DNA from: Rotaria macrura
Taxonomy: Eukaryota > Rotifera > Eurotatoria > Philodinida > Philodinidae
DNA length: 64,000 nucleotides
NCBI GenBank assembly: GCA_900239685.1
Contig: OENT01000915.1
Coordinates: 1-64,000, forward strand
Reading direction: 5' to 3'
The first letter of the stretch is position 1. Every line of letters starts with the position of its first letter. Positions 36,881 through 59,327 of this stretch are shown in pieces. A program made the position numbers and the translations under genes. The notes under the pieces were generated by a model, which saw only the letters and a list, made by a program, of their open reading frames with translations, searched no databases and had not been told where the DNA came from.

Positions 36881-37126
36881 TAAAGAGAAACAAATAAATA
36901 GTTTTAGTCTATCTTTATGCTCACATACATGCATCCTTATCCTAAGCCTGACGTATTCTGGGAACGGGCAAATCGATGTCGATCTTGCTCACTAGTGTGC
37001 CACCGGTTCTTTCTTCTCATAATCTATGGAAAAAACCCAAGAGTTAATTTTTTCGTTATTTTATTTAGATCTATCTTTTTTCTAACAACTAGCTTTTCAT
37101 CAAGCCAAATCTAATTAATACTAATA

Positions 37127-38137
<1,011 letters not shown>

Positions 38138-38386
38138 TTGTTTCGTGTATGTCTATTCTTCCCTTCTTTTGTCTGTGTACAACACACACACAGATACACA
38201 CGCATACAACCGGTCACCAACCAAATTGACAAAACAATAGAAAAAAAAACACATAAACTTTTTTTTTCTTTCTTTCTCTTGACTCCTCTAACAACTGCGC
38301 TTCTTTATATTTTTATTTGTTCGTCGATGTCAACTTTCTTTTCTCTCTTCTCTCTTTTGGTCTATCTCTTTATCTATTTCTATCCT

Positions 38387-38419
38387 GTCTCTCTCTCTCT
38401 CTCACTCTGTGTGTGTGTT
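38387..38419. repeat. (CT)n(GT)n compound microsatellite
   Basis: A CT run switches to a GT run within the presumed 14-3-3 3' UTR. Confidence 0.85.
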
Positions 38420-38611
38420 GGTTGTAATCGCTGTTTTCTTGTCTCATTAGCTCTTTGTTCATTTTTCTTCTTCAACTGTTTGTTCTCATATCTCTTCTTC
38501 TTTTTGTCTATCGATGTGTTGTCGGCATTGTATGTCTTGTGTAGAAAAACGAAGAAAAAACTTGCATACATTTTTAAAAAAAAAGTTGGAAAAAACAAAC
38601 CATATGCACAC

Positions 38612-38617
38612 AATAAA
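38612..38617 (+). terminator. Candidate poly(A) signal for 14-3-3
   Basis: AATAAA followed at once by a T-rich stretch, about 475 bp after the 14-3-3 stop codon. This is a position-based inference. Confidence 0.4.
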
Positions 38618-38911
38618 CTTTTTTTTTCTTAAAAATTAATATTCTTATGATCTAGATGAAGCGCACAAAGTAATAGAAAAGAAAACAAAAAATGACGTTA
38701 ACCACTTTCAATGGTCTTGATAAAACTAAATCGAAAGTTTATGACGACCTCTTATCGACAGTGCGGAAGGTAGAATATTCTTTGTCCTTCTACAGCACAT
38801 CTTTAAGTATGAATGACATTTATTTTTAAATGTTTTTCATTGATACGAAATAGAAGAAGAATTAAAAATTTGAGAACTTTAATCAATACACAAGAACAAA
38901 AAAGACAGGAA

Positions 38912-48853
<9,942 letters not shown>

Positions 48854-50764
48854 ATCTACATATAAGATTAAAATAAATACTGGACAAGTAAGTGAGATCT
48901 GTATTTTATTTGTTCAAAAATTAAATACACCAAGAATCATCGAAAACTAATATGAAGATTTATAATGTCTCTCATAGTTTTCTGTATGATTTCGTTTTTC
49001 TGTTCGCAAGATAAAGCAATTATTAATGCTAGTAACATGGTCTTAATTTTTATCTTCAAATTCGAGTGAGCTGATGACGCTAAAATAAATAATGCAACTG
49101 AATTATGATGATTGTTATGAGTTATATTTCAACAATATTAATAAATTTATCTCTTATTCAATTCTTTTTAGCTGTTAGAAACGAACACAATCATTGGACT
49201 TCCTTATCGTTCCAATGCACTCTAATTTTCAGTGTACTGTATGAGGGCGCTACTACCCAGTATGAAACAAAAATTATTCTTGAGTACACCACACTCGTTA
49301 TGAACCAACTAACTGTGTTATTTTCTATTTATGATTTCAAGTCATATTTCTGCTCAGCAATTAACAGTATTAAAACCTAATGTCGTGTATTATTTTCTAA
49401 TTAAATTTTGTTTGATTTTCAATCGATACGTCCGGAGAAAGAGAAATGTATCGGCACATGTCAAATAAAAATTCGTGCAGACAAGCAATGTTCAATTTAC
49501 ATACGGACAAAATGGCTTCAACGAATCATTGATTTTGTTCTTTTTGCTGCTCAACGTTGTAATTAATGGATTATTTCATCTAGCAGAAGAATCTTTTCAA
49601 ACAATAGAATAATATTCGTTATTGTCTATATACACTTTATTGCAATTTTCTAGTATGTACAATCGGTATTAGAAAATTCAAAGCAAGCCGTAACCCTATT
49701 CCAAGTAGTTTATTTTATTCTCTTTCTCTTCTGCTAAGTACGAATAATTCCACAAGACATTCTATGAATGATTGAAAATGTTCACTCTACACAATGATCA
49801 GAATAATCTCTTCCTACTATACATCTTTTGTTCTTTTTTCTCTAGAATAAAACTAGAGCTGGATAGGAAATACGTTTTTTGCTCGTTCATTACTGAAAGA
49901 GTTTTTACTCTTTTTGCACATGACTTTCTCATCTATAGATCTGTCATAGAAATAATTGCAATTGAGTATGGATTGCTCTACGAAAAACAGAAATCTTACA
50001 GTTATCTGAAAAATAGGATGTTCATGTAGATCTTCTGACGTGCTCAATTCTATACTCAAACACCCATACAACAGTTCCTACTGGACTCCGCCAGATAAAA
50101 TCCAAACCTCATTGGGCTTTAGTCTAAAAGCGTTGAATCTAATCGATCCTATTCCATACGACCGTATAGTTGTATATCGATCATATATTTAAAGATGGTC
50201 TCTGTGTTTTCATTCTATAATTCAACTTGCAATCGTTTAGATAGCAGCTTCAAGAATCTAAATATTTTTCATTCGTGTACAATGAAAAACCAATTTTATA
50301 TGATCATAAAAAATATCAAGAACCCAAATTATGTTAGATATCCGAATGATTGTTCTCGCTTGTGAACCTTCAAAGTAAGCTCATATCTTCGTAGAAAAAA
50401 AAACAAAGATCATTTGAGAAAGCCTAATCCAGGGTTAGTGGATTTACTACGATATGATTTTTTAGGTAATCACGAGATAACTCATGTTTAGACAGATGTA
50501 AACATTGACGAGCGAATAAATAAGAATCACATTTAATTGCATCTGCGGTCATTTCATCATATAAATAAACGAGACATCATATTTTTTCAAAATTACAATT
50601 ATTAGAAAAACGTCAACTAAATAGTTCAAGTCAATGTTTATTGTTAACACTACAACAGTACTTTCAACTCTTAAATCCAAAAATACGTACGGACTCGTTC
50701 ATATCAAGAATATCTAGAACTGCTCTTCCACATTTTCTTTTTGATTGCTGCATCAATACTGTCA
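48854..50764. other. PEX1 upstream region, no gene recognised
   Basis: It should contain the PEX1 promoter and 5' UTR. A 91-codon plus-strand frame at 49105-49380 begins with a hydrophobic stretch (ISTILINLSLIQFFLAV) but shows no family and has no phase-consistent partner exon. Other frames (for example 49772-50029) overlap on both strands and look like chance. Confidence 0.5.
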
Positions 50765-51880
50765 TTAGCGAAATACAAATTTTTCAAGCGTCCTATTCGT
50801 ACTCAAAGATTCAGAAAAAAGTGCAAATCCATCAGCTTCTATTTGATTACGTTCGACATTTAATGATCTTAAACTTTTATTCTCTTTATGAGCTTTTGTA
50901 ATGGCCCCTGCTCCATCGTTCATTGTTTCATTCCGATTGATGTCAAGTTCTTCCAAACGTTTGCTGTTTTCTAGCACTTTTCCTATCGCTTTGGTTCCTT
51001 CTTATTCATTAGTTTATTGTTCGAATAGACCAACGTCTTGAGACAAGTATTCAATTTAAAGATTTCGGCAAGTTTGCTAAATAGTTCATTGGTCGTACTC
51101 TCTAGTATTCGACTTCGATGAAGTATTCTCAATGTTTTATTCTGTCTGAGATCTCGAAGTAGATCACGTATGATTTTACCGGATACATTGGACTTTTGCA
51201 AACATAGATCTACAAGACTATTAGAGATATAGCAATCGAATGTAAGTGGCACAATGGCACAGAATCAATTGTTTGAAAATTCCCTAAATGAAGCATTTCC
51301 AGATAGTGACTCTTGTCGATTAAACGGCATAATTGATTAACACTAATACATGCAGAAATAAATTCATCTGATAGAGTAACAAATAATTATTGTACTGATG
51401 TAGACTCAAGATAATTTTCCAACAGATCAATTTCGCCGTTTATACCGATACCGCTTTGTGTCAAACACAATAAATGTGGTGTTTGATTGTTTCGTAATGC
51501 CGATACGAGATGCGTGCTTCCATCATTGGAAATCAGTTTATTATTGTTTGAATCGCGCGCGTTCGATGAGATAATTATTACGAGCCAACATTTTCCAAAT
51601 CTATTGTAGATGATTATCCTCCGGAGTACACTTGCTTAATCTCAATAATTCTAATGTAATATTGTCAACAAATACTTGACATAACACTAAAATTGATTCT
51701 GTTTGTTCAATATCCAAAAAGCTCAATCCGAGAGTACGTTAAGTAGTATTATGTAAGAGCAGTTCTTGAAAAGTTTTGACAGTCTGTTCACCAATTTTAT
51801 TCGATCTTGAACATAGCTGAGTCAGAGATGGATTTGAAACAAACTTTTTCGACCAGTTATTTATCTAGATAAGCCATTTC
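50765..51880 (-). pseudogene. Decayed leucine-rich-repeat gene (RNI/NLRC-like repeats)
   Basis: Minus-strand pieces show ribonuclease-inhibitor-type leucine-rich repeats: NPSLTQLCSRSNKIGEQT and a following LLLHNTT-stop-RTLGLSFLDIE; ALRNNQTPHLLCLTQSGIG; SLVDLCLQKSNVSGKIIRDL and NKTLRILHRSRILEST; LNTCLKTLVYSNNKL; and, in the last frame, KRLEELDINRNETMNDGAGA and NKSLRSLNVERNQIEADGFA. The repeats run in order over about 1.1 kb but are broken by several in-frame stops and frame changes that no GT-AG introns explain. Intact members occur in immune-type NLRs and in many regulatory proteins. Which one this came from cannot be told. Confidence 0.65.
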
Positions 51881-52764
51881 AAAGTGTTCAATCACTATTG
51901 TTTGCTTGAAAATCGTTGCAGGATTCAGTGTTCAATATCAAGTAGTTATGAAAATAGCATGTTTCATTATTTGAACAGCATCTATTCAATTCTGCATTGA
52001 AGGCTTGTAAATGACGTTCACTTCTTTAATCTCATTTATTGAAATAGAATCTTCTGAAAATTGAAAAAACCGTATGCTGCTTAGTAAATGAAAAACAGTT
52101 GAATCAGCGTTAGGAAACAGGATGACATTTTTATCGAAGTGAAGCCTGACATTTGGCAGGGGCTATTCTAGGCGTAAAAACTTAATTATAGTTACATTCG
52201 TATATGATCATGATAAAGATATGCTCCCATTGATGTGTCTATCATACTTACTGTGTTTGATTTATATCAGCATGGGAAGCGACTATTTTAATTAATAAAA
52301 TTATTGAATGTAGAGTAAAATAGAAAAAAGACTCATGTGGATCCTAGAATCTTAGGATAAGCCAGTCTGAATAGCGAATCATCTCTATCGTTTTTTATTG
52401 TCTATTGACAGAATGAAAATATATGATTTAATGATTTAAACAGAGAGGTGAACACGTGATTTTGGAAATATATCTTAGCAGCTATCGTGAGATAAGTTCA
52501 GTCTGAAGCGGTAAATTTATTGAAAAATCGATTTTCTTTTCATCATCTAATGTGTCAATATTGAGTTCAAAACCTCGAATCATTTTGCCTCATTGAATAA
52601 TAGAATAGATCTCTATCGATATTAATCGACTTTGTTGAGTCCTATGAACATTCAACTGTATAAATAATAGTCACGCCGCTGATCAAGTTGAACAGCTTTT
52701 TTCCATATTATGCATGACTTTGCGATGATTCTTTTTAATATCAATTGAGTTACATAGAAAAGTT

Positions 52765-53770
52765 CTATCGAAGACAATGCCATTGAATGTGTTTATGATC
52801 CATAACTATGTTAATTAAATTATCAAAGGAGACTTTACTTCTGTGATATTTATTGAATTTCAGTTTGAATAAAGTCAAACCTTGACGAATAACATCAAAC
52901 AATTTGATCGAAATTTTTTTCAACAGTTTCTGCCGTATAAAAACATCTCTTTCCACATAGGGTACGAAATTTTCTGCAAAGAATTTTCGAGTTTTTATCA
53001 TTGTAGACTTAGCCATAATGTTTAACACATACGAATCGATCATGAGCATTGGATGAAACCCTTCGATGTAAATTACCCAATGTACGATGTTTATCGGATT
53101 TCTCTAAAAAATTGTTCGATTTCTCTTAACTCAGGACTTTCGAAACTATTTTTAAGATAATATTCTGTCAAATCTATATTATGCATTTCGTCAACACTGC
53201 CATTCAAATTATTGAGCGAAATATATTATCATTCATTATTTGTGGTACGAGATAATTCTGAAATCATTCTACTACCAACGTTAATAGAATATTTAAGAAC
53301 AACGAACATTTCTTTCAGATGAAATCCATATTTTCGGATAAACTCGATTAGCCCCTTAACTTTGTATCCTTCTTAGAATTTTGTTCATCGAGTAAAATAG
53401 CAAAAAGATGTCGTACAATATATGTAACTATTTCTAATGTTGGCTGAAGAATACAATTCACCTTTTCTATAAGTATCTCAGTATTATTAAATATATTCAT
53501 TGTTTTCATATAACACGCTTCAGCATAGCAAACCAAACGGGATCATTACAATCAATAACATCATTGTTGACAATCCTAATTCATAAATGTATGAGATAAT
53601 GTTTTTTATCACGCACTAAATCAATTGGATGATTGTCAACAGTAGAACCCGCAAAGGGACACCCAAATGTGTCTAGAATATCATTCAAACAAACGCATGC
53701 TTCATCATTAATATAAGTAATTCATACATCTCTTTTGAAATAGTTCACACGAAACCGTTGACAGTAACAT
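52765..53770 (-). pseudogene. Decayed coding relics, family unknown
   Basis: Successive minus-strand segments look protein-like but switch frame and contain stops: NDEACVCLNDILDTFGCPFA, PIDLVRDKKHYLI and DVIDCNDPVWFAMLKRV (about 53715-53520), then IEFIRKYGFHLKEMFVVLKY and GSRMISELSRTTNN, NGSVDEMHNIDLTEYYLKNS and FESPELREIEQFFREI, then a 94-codon open frame at 52765-53049. The order and the shared strand with the leucine-rich-repeat relic suggest one or two eroded genes. I do not recognise the family. Confidence 0.4.
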
Positions 53771-56700
53771 TAGTTTCAAAGTAGAATCTTGTCAATTATA
53801 GCACTATTCAATATAAACTAAAAATTTCTTCAACAAAACATTTTTGTGAATTACGGTTGTAACATGCTGTTTACCATTTTTTTTTTGGAAAGTAATTCTG
53901 AATTACAAAACAAGAAGAAAAGTCAATATACTATACATTCAAAACTCAAATTATATAAAAACATTCGAATTCATGAATATGTTAGTGTGGCAGAGACTTT
54001 GCCAATATATTACTGGACCTTTTCGCTGACAAAATTCTGAAATCCTCTCCCTTGAAGTCGATAAGACTGTAAAAGAGTGTGAGCTGACCTCCGATACTCA
54101 CACATTAAAAATAGTATAATCAGCCATTGACTTGCAACCGAGTTGTGACTATACTAGTCTCACTAGAAGATGGAGCATAAACTATCGATTCTTCTTTCGG
54201 CAGTGAATGATGAAGAAATGACTATTTTACAGCCGTTTTTCGTCCGTATTTTCTCGTGACATTTGACTCCGTATACGGTACTGTCTGAGATAGTACATTT
54301 AGGCCATGTGAGCCATAATCTCCCTATTACTCGGTTGTACAAACTACTTCAATTATTCTAATCGTTTGCAGTCGGTTCATATGTCGTATATTCACTGTAA
54401 ACAGCCCTTTCGTTCGATCTAAAGAGCATCATGTCAAATATGATACGTAAAAGTTAAATAAAATTCGAAACCTATTGAAAAAAATACCGTTCATGTATAA
54501 GAATTTATTCAACTTATACCGTAGTATAATTATAGAACTCTGTATACTGATAATAGTTTTGATGTGCTGCAAAACAACAGAAAAACCACGTTCACTTTAG
54601 TTACATATTCCTACTATATTCTAAGTTCAATCTTGACGGGAATATTCGCTTTCATTTAGATTTCAATTAAATCATCTTTGAACATTGGTTATTTCGATAG
54701 AAATATAAATTGTTACGCAAGGATCTCGCGCATAGTTCTGTCGAACTCATCACAGGTGTTGATGCGCTTTTGAAACATTATTTACAATGTTTTCCGAGAA
54801 AATAATTTTTCATTACATTTTATTGCTACCATAGAATTTCTATAGTTTTTGTTTTCGTCCCTCACGTTGGAGAGTCCATCATAATGAGCATGTATATGTC
54901 TATACATTAATTGAACTTTATTATGCAAGCTTAAAAGTCTACATAAAATTACCATTCTCTAATTCCAACTTACGAGACAAAGTAAATAGGTGATGCGAAA
55001 ATTTCTATATCGACTATATTTGACGATTAAAAATGAGGTAAACTCTAAAAAATGTCATTGAATATTTTTCACGGCTATTCGAAATCCGATACGATGCGAT
55101 GATATTTCCCTCGAGAGAACCTATCTGACTCCTCCCCCCCCCCCTCATACCTTTCGTACATTTGGCTGTGGTGAAACAGAAGCTAATCTTTGATCCATCT
55201 AATTGTTGTATCCATCAGTGATCGACGTGTAGAAAATAATCATGTTCAATAGATTCGTGTCATAATAATTATGTACCATAGATATTCAAATAAATCATCC
55301 GTATTTATGCTATCTTTGGAACACAAATTATGACCTTACTGATTACTCTATTTGGTCTTGACCTAGACGTTTTCTAACAAAATTCGAAATAATGTTCTGC
55401 TTAAACAAACATTCGAATGCATATTGTTCTCAATATGTAAGATATGCATACTGTCTTAATGTAGATCGTAGTTTACTTAAATCAACTGGTGATTTATGAC
55501 TAGATCGATAACCAGATGCCTATTTCAGGGATGAAAAGAAAAAAAAATTAGAACGTAAGTATTATATTCTACGGTGCTTTGTATACTTATACTGACATTT
55601 ATGCAAGTGATCACTCATCAACTTCTGTTGTTCATATCATAATAAAAAGAAATATATAAACATTCTAATCTATTCACATAGAATTTTTTATAAGTGATGC
55701 ATATTTATGAATTAATTAGAATACATTTTTTCCGAGGTTTAAATATATTTGTTTTTTCATGTTTTGCATTGGAGAGGACGATTGTTTTGATAAAATTATG
55801 ACGTCAAAAAGAATAACAATTTTACCTATGGTTGCCTTTCTAGTGTTTTCGTTTAATGACAGTTATAGTATTGATGAATGTGTTTTACATAAGCTATCCT
55901 TACTTTTTATTAAAAATTGTTTCAAATAGTTACTCTATTTTTCTAATAACTGATTATCAGTTGTTTTTCCGAAATTTACTTTCATCTGAATTGGAACTAT
56001 CAACTTAAATTACAAATTAATCTTGTATTGCAATTGATACTATGTTTATAAAATCACTCTACGATACAAGCCATAGAATTCTATGTACACTGGGTCACTA
56101 TGCTTTTGGTTCATTTTCCCATAACTCTAAATAATCTTACTAAATTCTTGATTATTCTTCAATAGAAATATTGAATATTTACTATTCTTATGACAATTTA
56201 TCAATTAAAATCGAATGCTTTCAAATAAAAATTTGTTCTCGATAAAGATTTTAAAATTCATCAAACAACTATGATTGAATTCACATTACAAGTCTGTATT
56301 TTATATAAAAACTTCATTTATCTGTATCCAAATAGATCAATGAAATGGTTGTGTACTGATTTAATTTGTAAACATATCTAGGCTTGTGTCTTTTTCTACA
56401 TTCGAAACCGACATTATTCACTTCTACAGTCATACAAGAGGTTTTAAGCGACAAATTAGGACGGACGACTGACTACTAACGCATTTCTGTACGACGATAA
56501 ATCGTGTATACATACAGTGAAATACTGATCTTAAAATCTATTGAATTTTCATTGCTAAACGAGATTAAAGAAAATAATGAATTTCAACGTGGAACATTTC
56601 TTCCGTATCCATTTTCAATATTAATGATATGTGAAATATGTTCTCATTTTCTGCAAATTCTTATGTACCTACTGGATTGAAAACGATAATCAGACGAACT

Positions 56701-58431
56701 ACCGCGTGTCTACCTTTTATAATAAATCAGACCAGAGCACCCTTTTTTTTAATAGATCTTCAACAATGAAGTAGTCTTCTTTTCCATAATAAATTACTAG
56801 GAACATTCTTTTAATGTTGTCAATAAACGTTCAAAAGCATGCTTCATATGCAATACTATCTTAGCATTTTGTAAACAATGCGATGCTCAATTCTTAGCAT
56901 TAACTTTCAACTTTGTTGCACTTCGAATTAGATCTGCCGGTCATATTCTTATTTGAATTGAAAACAAATTTTATTATCATTTCTTTCTAATTTTGATTAT
57001 ATCATACCTCTATAAATCTGCAAATAGTATATGGATATTTTCTTAGTAGTTACTCAAGCTTTAAAATGTAGAAGTTCTATTCGAACGATGTTTTTTTTTT
57101 CTATTGACGTCAGTCGTAAATACATGATAGTTATATTTAAAATAGAATGTATTTACCTTTTTACTAATAGAAAATTTATATTCTGAAAAATCTAAAGTTC
57201 ATGCATATCTTATTCAAAACTTATATTCATCACAAAGTAATGATCGTTAAAAGCACTTCTATTCAGAATTCAGTAGGAATGCAAACTAAAAAAACCGGAT
57301 GAATAAAATTTCAATGTTGATAGATCCTTACAAATAGAGTTGCATCAATCCTCAACTCAAAAATTAGCTGGTCCGCAAGTCAGAATGTTTGTTTTTGCCT
57401 TCAAACTCGCAAATCTTCGATGATAGCTAAGCACTGAGTACAGTTACGTATTACTTTTTTCACCATTAAAAATATTGTTTCTGCAGCTGAAGACCAAGAT
57501 AAACATGGAAATTCTCATCCACTAACGTATTTTTTGTTCGTAGTAACTAATGAGTTATAGGACAGCTGAATTTCGTAGTAAGAGTAATATAGAACAAAGA
57601 AAAGTAAATCACACATCCTACATCGATCAGAGAATCGACTGAGAAACATTCTAACTAAATCATGCATTTTTTTGAGAAGAAAAATTCCTTCCTTAGTTTA
57701 AACAAATTTTTTTCTGATGAAGACATTCATTGTTGAAATTAAACTTTCACGGATAAATACTGTTCTGATTTTATAACGACACTCGATCAAGAACATATTA
57801 AAAATATTTATTTTTCTGTATTTGAGTCTGAAAATTGCTTGTCGTGCATCGTTCATTCGAACGCAACAAATTTTACAGAATTCAACGTATATATATATAT
57901 ATAAGTACTGGGTAAAGAATGATTGCTAGCCAAATTAGACATTCTAAAAATCTAATATGAACAAAGTAAAAGTACGAAAAGAACTGTCACCATTTTATAC
58001 ATCTGGTATCAATTGACAGACTTGACTGATCTCCTACGGTACTACTATCATCATTCGATGCCGCTCTTTATTTTCTTCTCCTCAACTTTTATTACATTCA
58101 TGATAATATTCAATGTAGAATAAAAGAAGATACTCTGAAAAATTCGAAACATTCAATATATCTTCATTTTATTTCTTCTTCTATATGTATTTTTAAGTTC
58201 CATTGTTTTAGATAAGACAAATTTTGCATCTTTCTCTTGATAGTACTCTCGTCATCGCCATGAGAAATCCATCACTCTCATCATCATCGCAGTACGAGCA
58301 CATTTGTTTCGTCTCTTTTCTATTCCTCTCGTCGTCTTTATGACTGCTGCTTTGCCCGAGAAGCAATTTGCTTTAAAGGCAACAGCAATGATAGAATCAA
58401 TAGACGCATAGAATGTATGCATCCGTCTGCT

Positions 58432-58515
58432 CGCGCGCGCGCACACACACACAACCATCCAATGCACAGCGTCTAATCTATCAATCGGCCTGGGTATGTG
58501 TGTGTGTGTGTGTGT
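58432..58515. repeat. (GC)n(AC)n and (TG)n microsatellites
   Basis: CG/GC alternation switches to CA at 58432-58453, and a TG run occupies 58496-58515. Alternating purine-pyrimidine tracts like these can form Z-DNA. They lie about 0.5 kb upstream of the HMG-box gene. They produce a 124-codon shadow frame on the minus strand. Confidence 0.85.
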
Positions 58516-58678
58516 ATCTGCGTAGAAGGAGAAAGAATAAGCGAAACACATACAACGGCGTACAAAGCATTCGTCGTCCGTCGACGGGAATAAGCAAGCG
58601 AAGAAAGGAAGAACTATCGTATACATTATAACGGCTGCCCTATGCTTTGTGTACGGAGAGAAATGCCGGCGTTCATAT

Positions 58679-58760
58679 AGAGAGTAAGAAAGAAAGAAAG
58701 AAAGAGAGGGACAGAGAGAGAGAGAATAAGAGAAGAGAGATAAAGCAAGAGAGAGAGAGC
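58679..58760. repeat. GAAA/GA-rich purine tract
   Basis: About 80 bp of almost uninterrupted purines (GAAAGAAA, then GAGAGA) on the plus strand, 220-300 bp upstream of the HMG-box start. It is similar to the GA tract ahead of 14-3-3. Confidence 0.85.
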
Positions 58761-58977
58761 AGGCAACGTAAAAACGCTTGCTTCAGTCGCTGCACAGCAC
58801 ACATACGCACACACATCGTGTTTTTTACATCGAAACTAGCGCCTCGCTAAACAGTTTCTTTCGACTTCTGTCGCCCTCTGTGTTTCTTTTTTAACCCGCC
58901 AAAGCGAAGTAAGCATAGATTTGATCCGTTTGTATACTCATGTGTTCAATATGATTTCTCATTTAGAATAATTCATC

Positions 58978-59327
58978 ATGCCACGAGCATCAAAACAAAA
59001 AGATCCAAATGCACCAAAGCGTCCATTGTCAGCATTCTTTATTTTTTCACAAGATGAAAGACCAAAAATAAAATCAGTAAATGCTTCATTATCGGTTGCT
59101 GAAGTTGCTAAAGCTATTGGAGAAAAATGGCGCGCTGCACCTGATGATTTAAAACGTAAATATGAAAAAGCAGCTAAAGAAGCAAAAGAACGTTATGAAA
59201 TTGAATTACAAGCATATAAGAAAACTGGTATATAAGCACATACAATAATATTGATTGACTTAACAATAACAAGGTTTTTGTTTGTTTTTTTGTAGCTGAA
59301 TATAGTCAATCGAAAGCTCGAGCTTAA
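58978..59327 (+). CDS. Single-HMG-box chromatin protein (two exons, 93 aa)
   Basis: Exons 58978-59227 and 59296-59327 are joined by a 68-bp GT-AG intron. The protein starts MPRASKQKDPNAPKRPLSAF and is one HMG box: the PNAPKRPLSAFFIFSQ minor-groove motif, VAEVAKAIGEKWRAAPDDLK and YEKAAKEAKERYEIELQAYK. The second exon adds a short basic tail, AEYSQSKARA. HMGB-type boxes bind and bend DNA without sequence specificity. Vertebrate HMGB1 has two boxes and a long acidic tail. This protein has one box, a short basic N terminus and no acidic tail, like yeast Nhp6 or box-B-only forms. Without splicing, the frame stops after TGI at 59235. The alternative that it is a fragment of a larger HMGB is unlikely, because a natural start, splice and stop are all present. 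Confidence 0.95.

Larger units (their letters stand above)
32874..37126. other. Intergenic with Myb-like relic and GA-rich promoter-proximal repeat
   Basis: It starts with the Tudor 3' UTR; a candidate AATAAA lies at 33174-33179. Beyond the broken Myb-like relic (34153-34440) I see no gene. The last 600 bp, ahead of 14-3-3, are less AT-rich and hold a GA tract at 36840-36880, the only simple-sequence hint of a promoter. Confidence 0.55.
38138..38911 (+). other. 3' UTR of 14-3-3 and convergent gap to PEX1
   Basis: T-rich and CT/GT-rich DNA, including a (CT)n(GT)n run at 38387-38419. A 164-codon plus-strand frame here is a product of the pyrimidine-rich repeats and is not a gene. A candidate polyadenylation signal AATAAA is at 38612-38617. 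The stop codons of 14-3-3 and of spliced PEX1 are about 770 bp apart on opposite strands. Confidence 0.7.
53771..58977. other. Gene-poor AT-rich region with a repeat-rich promoter end
   Basis: From 53771 to about 58250 I see no domain-bearing frame on either strand. It has an 11-C homopolymer at 55134-55144 and a short TA run near 57888-57903. The last 700 bp carry the simple repeats listed separately and are less AT-rich. They probably include the HMG-box gene promoter and 5' UTR; an acceptor-like TTTAG near 58965 could end a leader intron. Confidence 0.55.

Noticed and set aside
38138..38632. 164-codon plus-strand frame, Leu/Phe/Ser-rich
   Set aside because: It consists of pyrimidine-rich simple sequence in the 14-3-3 3' UTR, with no domain and no splice partners.
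58252..58850. Frames of 62-124 codons over the CA/TG/GA repeats
   Set aside because: They are open on both strands because of the microsatellites, with low-complexity translations.
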